From: Desertifilum tharense IPPAS B-1220
Lineage (GTDB): Bacteria; Cyanobacteriota; Cyanobacteriia; Cyanobacteriales; Desertifilaceae
Length of the DNA stretch: 33,742 nt
Reading direction: 5' to 3'
Assembly (NCBI RefSeq): GCF_001746915.1
Contig: NZ_MJGC01000081.1
Span: 1-33,742 of the forward strand
Shown here one piece after another: positions 8,409-15,487 of this stretch. The notes beneath the pieces are model-generated. The model was not told the origin of the DNA and ran no database searches. It saw only the letters and a list, made by a program, of their open reading frames with translations. The position numbers were made by a program, and so were the translations under genes. Numbering within the stretch: position 1 is the stretch's first letter; each line of letters begins with the position of its first letter.

Positions 8409-8816
8409 TTATTTTTGGCTGGCTTGATAAGCAGCCCAACCGCCAAAGTCAGAAATATCGGGCCAGTTGTATTGTTCTACAACTTCGCGAGGATAAAGCA
8501 TGGCACTAATGACTTCTCCATCCTCTAAGATGACCTGTCCTTCATACAAATGAGGCGGTTCGCTATGCATTAAGTGGGCGTACTGCTCTGAGGTCATTTC
8601 ATAAATTTCCCCAGGAATTGCAATTCCCCCTTCTGCGACTTCGTAAATCCCAGGATGACGGTCATTATCAACCGAATGGAGGCGATATTTGGGTTGCGTT
8701 TTTGTTTCTTTAACAAACTTAGCAGATTGTAAGTTTTGATGGTCGGGTTGACCGCGTAAAGCCGAGCCACAAATAAAGAAACGTTTTGTTACCTTTAGAC
8801 GTTCAGTTGATTGCAC
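8409..8816 (-). CDS. Gamma-glutamylcyclotransferase / allophanate hydrolase C-domain-like protein
   Basis: A 135-residue protein resembling the gamma-glutamylcyclotransferase-like fold found at the C-terminus of allophanate hydrolases (AtzF). The pattern begins with a hydrophobic strand and glycine-rich turn, RFFICGSALRGQPDHQNL. It continues with KYRLHSVDNDRHPGIYEV, where GGCT proteins vary the substrate loop. It then has GGIAIPGEIYEMTSEQYAHL, and ends with GEVISAMLYPRE. Acidic residues in the IPGEIYEM strand are the candidate catalytic Glu. As in similar stand-alone cyanobacterial proteins, there is no amidase domain. Its place beside dihydropyrimidinase and opposite an importer suggests a part in breakdown of ureido or glutamyl compounds, but the substrate is unknown. 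Confidence 0.75.
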   Translation of the reverse strand: MQSTERLKVTKRFFICGSALRGQPDHQNLQSAKFVKETKTQPKYRLHSVDNDRHPGIYEVAEGGIAIPGEIYEMTSEQYAHLMHSEPPHLYEGQVILEDGEVISAMLYPREVVEQYNWPDISDFGGWAAYQASQK

Positions 8817-8892
8817 AGGACACCAATCGGGGCTAATCTATTGCCATTACTCCCGTAAGTTTACAACGGGGTTGCCAGGAAAATAAAAAAAA

Positions 8893-8933
8893 GTATCTCA
8901 AAATACAAATTGCTTTGATAAAGAGCCTTTAAT
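8893..8933 (+). promoter_or_regulatory. NtcA-type activated promoter of the Pot-like operon
   Basis: GTATCTCAAAATAC (8893-8906) fits the NtcA palindrome GTA-N8-TAC exactly and is set in A-rich DNA. TTTAAT (8928-8933) starts 21 bases later and matches the -10 consensus at five of six positions. With transcription beginning near 8940 the site would be centred at about -41.5, the classical position for NtcA activation, and no -35 is evident. It lies 54 bp before the importer start codon region and 77 bp from the divergent GGCT-like start, so it could serve both. GTA-N8-TAC alone occurs by chance; the geometry is what supports it. Confidence 0.6.
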
Positions 8934-8986
8934 TGTTATGTCCAAGCAGAGCGTTTGCGCGCGATCGCACCTAGGGAACCCGCACC

Positions 8987-10159
8987 ATGACCACTGATAT
9001 CCAACAGCCTCCCGCCGAGTTCGCCGATCGAGTTCATCACCTCGAAGAATCTCTGCACGGAGAAGGGGTGTCCTTAAGGTCAGTCACCAAGCATTACGGT
9101 TCCGTCGTTGCTGTCGAAAATATTACCTTAGATATCCCCGCCGGTTCCTACTGCTGTCTGCTCGGCCCTAGCGGTTGCGGTAAAACCACCACCCTGCGGA
9201 TGATTGCGGGTCACGAAGCGATTACAAGTGGCGATTTATACATTGGCGACCAACGCGTCAACCCCCTCCCCCCCGCCAAACGCAACACCGCAATGGTGTT
9301 TCAAAGTTACGCCCTCTTTCCCCATAAAACCGTTTGGGATAACGTAGACTTTGGGTTAAAAATGCGAAAAGTAGCTTTGCGCGATCGCATCGAGCGCGTT
9401 GACGAAGTGCTAGAAGTCCTCGGACTTTCCCACCTCGCCAAACGCAAACCCAGTATGCTCAGTGGCGGACAACAGCAGCGCGTCGCCCTCGCCAGAGCCT
9501 TAGTCACCCGCCCCAACGTCCTCCTGTTAGACGAACCCCTCAGCGCCCTAGACGAAAACCTGCGCGTCAAAACTCGCGGCGAACTCCGCAAGCTCCAGCG
9601 CCAGTTTAAAATGACCTTCATTCAAGTCACCCACGCCCAAGACGAAGCCTTCTCCCTTTCCGATCAAATTGTCGTCATGGATCGCGGGCGCATCGACCAA
9701 GTAGGAACCCCCCAAAGCATCTTTAACGCCCCCGTTTCTCAGTTCGTCGCCCGGTTCACCGGAGATAACAACATCTTTTCAGGAACCGTCACCCGCACCG
9801 AACCCAATACCCACGGACAAATTATCGAGTTAGAAGTCCCTGGTTTAGGAACCCTCCGCTGTCGCGGCGAATACGCCCAACCGGGAACCAGCGCCGCCTG
9901 CTGCATTCGTTCGGATCGAATGCAACTGCAACTCGAAGCCACGCCCCCTGCTAACCCCAGTTACAATTCCCTCACTGCTCGAATTAGCCTCGTAGAATTC
10001 ACGGGTTACGTGACTCGCGTTTCGCTGATTATCGAAGCAACAGGGGAAGAAATTCTCTACAAAACCCAAACCACCGACTGGTTAACCCACCCCTTCCAAG
10101 AAGGTCAACAGATGACCCTCTGTTGGTCGATTAACGATTGTATTTTCCTCTCTCACTAA
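8987..10159 (+). CDS. ABC importer ATP-binding protein, PotA (spermidine/putrescine) type
   Basis: A 390-residue ATPase. It carries Walker A GPSGCGKTT (60-68), Q-loop VFQSYALFPHKT, signature LSGGQQQR (158-165), Walker B VLLLDEP (178-184) and a switch His in VTHAQDEA. The C-terminal part (about 250-390) is a TOBE-type regulatory domain with FTGDNNIFSG at its start, as in PotA and related polyamine/ferric/opine importers. About 28 extra N-terminal residues precede the first strand. It powers uptake through the two permeases encoded downstream. The binding-protein gene begins 12 bp later, so these two are co-transcribed. Nitrogen control is suggested by the NtcA-like site upstream. Polyamines are the first guess for substrate, but family membership does not fix it. 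Confidence 0.9.
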   Translation: MTTDIQQPPAEFADRVHHLEESLHGEGVSLRSVTKHYGSVVAVENITLDIPAGSYCCLLGPSGCGKTTTLRMIAGHEAITSGDLYIGDQRVNPLPPAKRNTAMVFQSYALFPHKTVWDNVDFGLKMRKVALRDRIERVDEVLEVLGLSHLAKRKPSMLSGGQQQRVALARALVTRPNVLLLDEPLSALDENLRVKTRGELRKLQRQFKMTFIQVTHAQDEAFSLSDQIVVMDRGRIDQVGTPQSIFNAPVSQFVARFTGDNNIFSGTVTRTEPNTHGQIIELEVPGLGTLRCRGEYAQPGTSAACCIRSDRMQLQLEATPPANPSYNSLTARISLVEFTGYVTRVSLIIEATGEEILYKTQTTDWLTHPFQEGQQMTLCWSINDCIFLSH

Positions 10160-10171
10160 TATTGCACCCCT

Positions 10172-11479
10172 ATGGCTAGAATTACCCGTCGTACCCTCCT
10201 GAGAATTGGGTTAGCAGCAGGTTCCATGCTCACCGCCACCCAATGCACCCGCCAAAATTCCCAACAACAATCCGTCAGTGGCGGCCCTACCGTTCTGACC
10301 AATCAAACTAAAGATGTCACCTTGCGCTTCATTGGAACCGGGGTTTCCCAAATCAATGAAGTGGGTCAAAAAGCCCAAGAAGATTTAGGTTTTAAAATTC
10401 AAACGCGGGCGCTGAGTACCGACGAAAACAACCAAATTGCCATTACTCAACCGAGATCCTACGATATCTTTGATGGCGAATATTTTAGCCTCCCCCTCGT
10501 TATTCCGTCAGGGAATTTACAACCGATTGATATTAGGCGGATTAGAAATTGGGATAAAATTGTCCCCTATTTCACCACCGGACAATTTAAAGGGGGTTCT
10601 CCGGTCAATACTTCCCAAGGAACCGCCCCTTTTAAGGTCATGTACCTAACCGGGCCCGACTCAACCACCTTTTCCTCAACACCCACCGATTACGCCACGC
10701 TGATTCCCTTCCAATATAACGCCGATACCCTGGGCTACCGACCCGATTTAGTGGGGCGCACAATTGAATCTTGGGGAGAATTATTCAATCCTGAATTTAG
10801 AGGGAAAACCTCAATTCTTGATATTGCCTCGATCGGGATTATGGATGCTGCAATGGTCATCGAAGCTTTGGGCTTAATGACCTTCCAAGATAAGGGTAAT
10901 ATGACCCCAGAGGAACTTGATAAAGTTACGCAAATTTTAGTCGAACAAAAACGCCAAGGTCAGTTTCGCGCTTTCTGGAAAAACTTTGATGAATCCGTTA
11001 ACTTAATGGCATCGGGTGAGGTGATTGTACAGTCCATGTGGTCACCTGCTGTCACCCAAGTTAAAGCAAGGGGCGTGAACTGCGTTTATGCTCCCTTAAA
11101 AGAAGGTTATCGCGGTTGGGGCGGCGGTATTGGACTCTCGAAGAATTTATCAGGAATTGCCCTAGATGCTGCCTACGAATACCTCAATTGGACGTTAGAA
11201 GGTTGGCTAGGTGCTTTCCTGGGTCGCCAAGGCTATTATAGTGCAGCGCCAGAGTTAGCCCGCAATTATATGTCCCCGGAAGAATGGGATTTCTGGTATG
11301 AAGGAAAACCTGCGGCTGCGGATATGGTAGACCCCTTTGGCAAAACCTTAGAAAAACAAGGTGCTATTCGCGATGGCGGTTCTTTTGAAGAACGTTTTGG
11401 CAATATTGTTTGCTGGAATTCAGTCATGAGTGAGCAACGATATTTAGTCCAAAAATGGAATGAGTTTGTATCTGCTTAA
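10172..11479 (+). CDS. Extracellular solute-binding lipoprotein, PotD type (Tat signal)
   Basis: A 435-residue periplasmic binding protein. The N-terminus ARITRRTLLRIGLAAGSM carries a twin-arginine motif (RRTLLRI), and TATQC gives a lipobox-like cysteine at about residue 25, so it is probably a Tat-exported lipoprotein that folds before export. The remainder fits the PotD/ferric-binding class: RSYDIFDGEYFSLP, a TDYATLIPFQYNADTLGYRP hinge region, SWGELFNPEFRGKTSILD, and a C-terminal EEWDFWYEGKPA. It delivers substrate to the permease pair. In a compact pot operon the permeases would follow directly. Here more than 800 bp of repeats intervene, which may reduce permease expression relative to this protein. 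Confidence 0.88.
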   Translation: MARITRRTLLRIGLAAGSMLTATQCTRQNSQQQSVSGGPTVLTNQTKDVTLRFIGTGVSQINEVGQKAQEDLGFKIQTRALSTDENNQIAITQPRSYDIFDGEYFSLPLVIPSGNLQPIDIRRIRNWDKIVPYFTTGQFKGGSPVNTSQGTAPFKVMYLTGPDSTTFSSTPTDYATLIPFQYNADTLGYRPDLVGRTIESWGELFNPEFRGKTSILDIASIGIMDAAMVIEALGLMTFQDKGNMTPEELDKVTQILVEQKRQGQFRAFWKNFDESVNLMASGEVIVQSMWSPAVTQVKARGVNCVYAPLKEGYRGWGGGIGLSKNLSGIALDAAYEYLNWTLEGWLGAFLGRQGYYSAAPELARNYMSPEEWDFWYEGKPAAADMVDPFGKTLEKQGAIRDGGSFEERFGNIVCWNSVMSEQRYLVQKWNEFVSA

Positions 11480-11541
11480 TTCTCAGTTGGGATAGTCGAT
11501 TTCTTGATGAATATCCTTGTTATGTATGCCTGATTCTGCTC

Positions 11542-11733
11542 GATCCCCCCTAACCCCCCTTAATAAGGGGGGAACCGGAGTCACAGTTTTCTTAATCAGG
11601 GGAGAACTGGAGTCAAAATCTTCTTAATAAGTGGGGGACTGGAGTCAAAACCCTTAATAAGGGGAGAACTAGAGTCAAGGTCTTCTTAATAAGTAGGGAA
11701 CTGAAGTCAAAGTCCCCCTTATTAAGGGGGATC
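11542..11733. repeat. GATCCCCC-bounded repeat element with 30-32 bp internal units
   Basis: The element begins GATCCCCCCTAACCCCCCTT and ends CCCCCTTATTAAGGGGGATC, inverted ends with matching GATCCCCC. Between them a unit starting CTTAATAAGGGG and ending GGAGTCAAAA recurs with drift at 11560, 11591, 11623, 11653 and 11685. CCCCCCTTAATAAGGGGGG at the left end is itself a strong hairpin. It lies just after the binding-protein stop codon and could act as a terminator or as an mRNA 3' stabiliser. Repeats of this composition are widespread in cyanobacteria. No gene is visible in 11480-11821. Confidence 0.8.
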
Positions 11734-11821
11734 TTAGCTAGATTTTGAGTTCATGCATTAGCTGTGTATACATGGTAGCCTCCCAGGAGAAGGAAAAGTG
11801 GGATTGACTGACAAAACTGCT

Positions 11822-12328
11822 GAAAGTAGTAGGTTGGGTTAGCGCTAGCGTAACCCAACAGCAGCCAGAGTTTTGTTGGGTTTCGTACCTCAACCCAACC
11901 TACATGACTATCTTGATTGTCAGTCAAGCAGAGGAAAAGCACAAATTTATTGAGATTAACTGGCAAAAAATCAATGCTTAAATCATGGAAGAAAGTAGTA
12001 GGTTGGGTTAGTGCTAGCGTAACCCAACAGCAGCCAGAGTTTTGTTGGGTTTCGTACCTCAACCCAACCTACGTGACTATCTTGATTGTCAGTCAAGCAG
12101 AGGAAAAGCACAAATTTATTGAGATTAACTGGCAAAAAATCAATGCTTAAATCATGGAAGAAAGTAGTAGGTTGGGTTAGCGCTAGCGTAACCCAACAGC
12201 AGCCAGAGTTTTGTTGGGTTTCGTACCTCAACCCAACCTACGTGACTATCTTGATTGTTAGTCAAGCAGAGGAAAAGCACAAATTTATTGAGATTAACTG
12301 GCAAAAAATCAATGCTTAAATCATGGAA
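11822..12328 (+). repeat. Three tandem 169-bp repeats carrying the permease start
   Basis: Copies lie at 11822-11990, 11991-12159 and 12160-12328 and differ at only two or three positions. Each contains a 75-bp palindromic element bounded by GTAGGTTGGGTT and AACCCAACCTAC (first copy 11829-11903). Each then has a 5' leader and the codons ATGCTTAAATCATGGAA, which begin the real permease gene in the third copy. Copies 1 and 2 therefore hold abortive gene starts that run into the next palindrome. A TTG-initiated frame in each copy reads 77 codons and stops. The period is not a multiple of three, so no in-frame fusion results. Bases 11786-11821 look like a shortened, older copy of the same leader (inference). 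Confidence 0.92.
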
Positions 12329-13166
12329 GTCTGCTCAAAATTATCTTTTAGTAGCACCCCAATTTCTCGTTTTATTCTTGTTTTTGGTTTTGCCTATCTT
12401 AGCCATTATTGTTATTAGTTTCTGGGATTTTAACGGGTTGACGATGACTCCGGACTTCACCTTGGAAAACTATCAACAACTATTTAGTCCAACCTATTTA
12501 AGGACTTATCTCAATAATTTTAAGTTTACAGCGATTGTTTGGGTTATTACTTTATTGATTGGCTTTCCTGTCGCCTATTTTCTGGCATTTCATATCAAAA
12601 CTCTCCGTTGGCAAATTATCTTATTTTTAATTTGCACGGTTCCCTTTTGGACTTCTAATATTATTCGGATGATTTCTTGGGTTCCCTTTTTAGGTAGAGA
12701 AGGGTTGCTCAATCAAGCATTACTAGCTTTGAATATTATCGAACGACCTGTCGATCTCTTTCTCTTTTCTGAGTTTTCAGTTATTTTAGCATTGGTGCAT
12801 CTCTATACGTTATTTATGATTGCACCAATCTTTAATAGCATGATGAGAATTGACCGTTCGTTAATTAGTGCGGCGAAAGATTCAGGGGCTTCTAGTTTTC
12901 AAGTCTTAAAAGAAATTATCATTCCCTTATCTGCCCCCGGAATTGCCATTGGTTCAATTTTTATTGTGACTTTAGTGATGGGAGAATTTGTCACGGTTCG
13001 GATGATGGGAGGCGGACAAATTTCTTCAGTGGGTTATTTGATGAGCAACCAAATTCGCAGCTTGCAATATCCCCTAGCGGCTGCTAATGCGGTAGTTTTA
13101 TTATTTATTACCTTAATTTTGGTGACAGGCATTTTGCGCGTGGTTGATATTCGCAAGGAACTTTAA
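12312..13166 (+). CDS. ABC importer permease, PotB type
   Basis: A 284-residue inner-membrane permease with about six hydrophobic helices. The first is NYLLVAPQFLVLFLFLVLP. The cytoplasmic EAA loop that contacts the ATPase reads AAKDSGASSFQVLKEIIIPL, followed by the usual Pro/Gly turn. It forms the channel with the next gene product, whose start is 4 bp downstream, and uses the PotA-like ATPase and PotD-like lipoprotein encoded upstream. I start at ATG 12312, giving MLKSWKSAQN before the first helix. A TTG at 12255 would add 19 basic residues and is also present in the upstream repeat copies. Neither start has a good Shine-Dalgarno. The leader lies wholly inside the 169-bp repeat. Confidence 0.88.
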   Translation: MLKSWKSAQNYLLVAPQFLVLFLFLVLPILAIIVISFWDFNGLTMTPDFTLENYQQLFSPTYLRTYLNNFKFTAIVWVITLLIGFPVAYFLAFHIKTLRWQIILFLICTVPFWTSNIIRMISWVPFLGREGLLNQALLALNIIERPVDLFLFSEFSVILALVHLYTLFMIAPIFNSMMRIDRSLISAAKDSGASSFQVLKEIIIPLSAPGIAIGSIFIVTLVMGEFVTVRMMGGGQISSVGYLMSNQIRSLQYPLAAANAVVLLFITLILVTGILRVVDIRKEL

Positions 13167-13170
13167 AGCT

Positions 13171-13986
13171 ATGTCTTTGGAAAAGCGCTCTCTATCCTTT
13201 TATTTTCTCGCGGCTTTCTTTGGGCTATTTATCTTATTTCTCTATGGCCCCATGCTGGTGATTTTCCTGCTGTCTTTACAAGGGCCGGAAGGTGGGTTAA
13301 CGTTTCCGATGAAAGGCTTTAGTTTGTATTGGATTAACTCGGTTTTTCAGCAGCAACGTATTGGCAGTTTTGCCGAACCGTTCCAGCGTTCAATTATTTT
13401 GGGCTTAATTGTTATGCTGGTAACAGTCGCAGTTACGGTGATGGCGGGTTTAGCCTTTCGCAATCGTTTTTTGGGATCGCGATCGCTCTTTTACCTCACC
13501 ATCTCCAGCCTGATCGTACCGAGTATCCTGATCTCGTTTGGTATTCTGGTTATCTTTAGCCAACTCGGTTTACCGACAGAATGGTATACCTCAGCATTAG
13601 GCGGTCATTTAACCTGGACGATACCCTTTGGCTTTTTAATTATTCTAGGAATCTTTAACCGCTTCAACCCAGCCTACGAAGAAGCTGCCAGAGACTTAGG
13701 CGCAGGTGACGTACAAACCTTTTGGGAAGTCGTTTTTCCCTTAATTTTGCCTAGCTTAGTCGGCGTTGGCTTATTTGGCTTCACCTTATCCTACGACGAG
13801 TTTAACCGCACCGCCTTAATTACAGGTTCCGATAACACTCTCCCCCTAGAAATCTTTGGGATGACTACTAACGTCACCTCCCCTGCCCTCTACGCTTTGG
13901 GTACCCTAACCACTATCTTCTCATTTAGCGTCATGGCGATCGCCCTTTTCGCCATCCAATTCTTCTCCCGACGCCAGCAACAGTAA
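13171..13986 (+). CDS. ABC importer permease, PotC type
   Basis: A 271-residue permease and partner of the preceding gene. Hydrophobic helices begin at LSFYFLAAFFGLFILFLYGP. The PotC-like EAA loop reads EEAARDLGAGDVQTFWEVV followed by FPLILP, and a helix near the C-terminus is followed by the basic end FFSRRQQQ. AAGGAA lies about 11 bases before the ATG at 13171, whereas the longer frame from 13144 overlaps the upstream gene and adds non-family residues. The last 36 bases, including the stop codon, are duplicated exactly at 14475-14510, which suggests that DNA was inserted directly after this gene. Confidence 0.9.
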   Translation: MSLEKRSLSFYFLAAFFGLFILFLYGPMLVIFLLSLQGPEGGLTFPMKGFSLYWINSVFQQQRIGSFAEPFQRSIILGLIVMLVTVAVTVMAGLAFRNRFLGSRSLFYLTISSLIVPSILISFGILVIFSQLGLPTEWYTSALGGHLTWTIPFGFLIILGIFNRFNPAYEEAARDLGAGDVQTFWEVVFPLILPSLVGVGLFGFTLSYDEFNRTALITGSDNTLPLEIFGMTTNVTSPALYALGTLTTIFSFSVMAIALFAIQFFSRRQQQ

Positions 13987-14024
13987 ACCCAAGTGTCCTC
14001 TCAAATTATGATCCACTAGAAAAA

Positions 14025-14399
14025 TCAAAATCTAGACTCGAACTTAGCTTTAGCGGCTTGTAGCTTTGCTCGTACAGCTTCTTGACCGGGTTGTGGAGGT
14101 TGAACCGCCAGTCTAGCAATCAAATCCCGATTTTTTTCGTCATAGTACCGCTGAAGTGCCTCAGCTTCTTGAAGAACCATTTGATACTCGGCTTCAACGG
14201 TAGCGCGATTTGCTTCAATATAAACGAATGCTGCGTTAATTTGTTCGTCTGTAAGCTCAAACAATCCCTGAATAAACTTAGGGGGATATTGCGCCGTTAC
14301 ATAATCCATCACATCGTAAAGCGTGATGCGCGTTCCTGCGATCGTGAGTCCGCGTTCTGTGCGGATAATAGCGGCTTGTCCATTTGACCCTAAAGTCAT
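14025..14399 (-). CDS. DUF433 domain-containing protein
   Basis: A 124-residue protein. Residues 10-75 match the DUF433 pattern: IIRTERGLTIAGTRITLYDV, then YVTAQYPPKFIQGLFELTDE and INAAFVYIEANRATVEAEY. The C-terminal 45 residues are charged and helical (QEAEALQRYYDEKNRDLIAR). DUF433 proteins are small helical, winged-helix-like proteins, often annotated as antitoxins because some sit beside PIN-type toxins. No toxin gene is adjacent here, so it is an orphan. An AGGGGG stretch directly precedes the ATG. The gene lies between the two copies of the 36-bp permease-end duplication and may have arrived as part of an inserted segment. Confidence 0.8.
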   Translation of the reverse strand: MTLGSNGQAAIIRTERGLTIAGTRITLYDVMDYVTAQYPPKFIQGLFELTDEQINAAFVYIEANRATVEAEYQMVLQEAEALQRYYDEKNRDLIARLAVQPPQPGQEAVRAKLQAAKAKFESRF

Positions 14400-14411
14400 C
14401 CCCCTAGCTCC

Positions 14412-14567
14412 TTACAACCTAACTCCATCATACGCTGCACAATGTAGATGTCCTGAACCCAACAGATCCCTAAAGCCATCCAATTCTTCTCCCGACGCCA
14501 GCAACAGTAAGAGAAAGACAACCGATGCTAGCAGCAGACTCAGTACAATAAAAAACTGAGTTCCCAT
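14412..14567 (-). CDS. Small single-span membrane peptide (hypothetical)
   Basis: A 51-codon ORF with one clear hydrophobic helix, QFFIVLSLLLASVVFLLLLL, followed by ASGEELDGF and a short tail. GGAGAA is positioned well before the ATG. The codons for LLLLASGEELDG are the antisense of the 36-bp segment duplicated from the permease gene end. If the intervening DNA is removed in thought, the frame instead continues into the antisense of the permease as EKGDRHDAK and stops, giving 40 residues. Only 12 bp separate its start from the divergent hydrolase start, so the two promoters would overlap the genes. No family recognised; it may not be expressed. Confidence 0.35.
   Translation of the reverse strand: MGTQFFIVLSLLLASVVFLLLLLASGEELDGFRDLLGSGHLHCAAYDGVRL
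14475..14510 (+). repeat. 36-bp duplicate of the permease gene 3' end
   Basis: Positions 14475-14510 are identical to 13951-13986, the last 11 codons and the TAA of the PotC-like permease. Identity stops abruptly on both sides. The spacing is 524 bp and the DUF433 gene lies between the copies. It is too long for an ordinary transposon target duplication and there are no inverted ends next to it. Confidence 0.9.
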
Positions 14568-14579
14568 TTGTAATTCTCC

Positions 14580-15281
14580 ATGACACTGCCTACGGTTATT
14601 CTTCCCGGTTACTTTGCAGGGGCGGTTGCTTACCGCCAGATGGCACAATATTTAGAATCGCAAGGCTTTCCAACGGTGGTGGTTCCCCTGCGTCGTCGCG
14701 ACTGGTTCCCCACAGTGGGGGGGCGTTCAATGGTACCCATCCTCCGCTATTTAGATCGCACCGTCAAACAGTTAATGGCAGAACACGACGCGCCCAAAGT
14801 CAACTTAATTGGGCATTCCGCAGGCGGTTGGATAGCCAGAATCTATTTAGGCGAGAAACCCTATTGCATCCACGGCGATGTCACCGAAGAGGCGGGGTTA
14901 TGGGATGCGCGGCAAAAAGTAGCCACCCTCGTCACCTTGGGAACCCCTCACGTTAGCCAAGAACGGTGGACAAAACGCAATCTAGATTTTGTCAAAAACA
15001 ACTATCCCGGCGCATTCTATCCCGATCTGCGCTATGTTTGCATTGCCGGAAAAGCCATCTTTGGACAAAGACGCAACTGGTTTGTTTACAGCAGCTATCG
15101 CCTCACCTGCGGCGTTGGTGATGTTTGGGGCGATGGTATTACCCCAGTAGAAGCCGCCCATTTAGAAGGGGCCGAAAATATTACCCTAGATGGCGTTTGG
15201 CATTCCCCCAGCAACCCCGGATCGTGGTATGGTAGCGCTCAAATTATGGATCGCTGGATAGCGTATTTGAAGGCTGTTTAG
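14580..15281 (+). CDS. Alpha/beta-hydrolase, lipase/PGAP1-like esterase
   Basis: A 233-residue alpha/beta hydrolase. The nucleophile elbow is LIGHSAGG with S80. D185 (WGDGITP) and H208 (GVWHSP) are in the right order for the catalytic triad. The oxyanion-hole strand is VILPGYFAG, and LVTLGTPH after the elbow is typical of lipase and PGAP1-like esterases. There is no signal peptide or membrane helix, so it is cytosolic or peripheral. Substrate unknown; a lipid or ester is likely. The start follows a poor Shine-Dalgarno region and sits 12 bp from the divergent small peptide ORF. Downstream, ATCCCC-CTGGT-GGGGAT (15336-15352) is a short hairpin that might end its transcript. Confidence 0.85.
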   Translation: MTLPTVILPGYFAGAVAYRQMAQYLESQGFPTVVVPLRRRDWFPTVGGRSMVPILRYLDRTVKQLMAEHDAPKVNLIGHSAGGWIARIYLGEKPYCIHGDVTEEAGLWDARQKVATLVTLGTPHVSQERWTKRNLDFVKNNYPGAFYPDLRYVCIAGKAIFGQRRNWFVYSSYRLTCGVGDVWGDGITPVEAAHLEGAENITLDGVWHSPSNPGSWYGSAQIMDRWIAYLKAV

Positions 15282-15487
15282 CTGGAAGTTAGAAATTAGC
15301 GATCGCCTCTAGCCACCCCCTTCACATCAGCAGTTATCCCCCTGGTGGGGATCGGATCGATCGCACCTCATGGACAGCGCGATACGATTGAGGAAGTCAG
15401 TGAAAGCAAAGGGCAGGGCATAACCTTGAGCGTCCGACGACTATCCACGAACGCCGCCAATGTTCCAGGAGGGGAGTAAGAGCCATC

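Noticed and set aside
11917..12150. TTG-initiated 77-codon ORF in the 169-bp repeats
   Set aside because: It is a duplicated permease leader that reads into the next palindrome and stops; treated as part of the repeat rather than a gene.
15336..15352. Hairpin ATCCCC-CTGGT-GGGGAT as a firm terminator
   Set aside because: The stem is only 6 bp with no U run; mentioned with the hydrolase gene but not called as a terminator.
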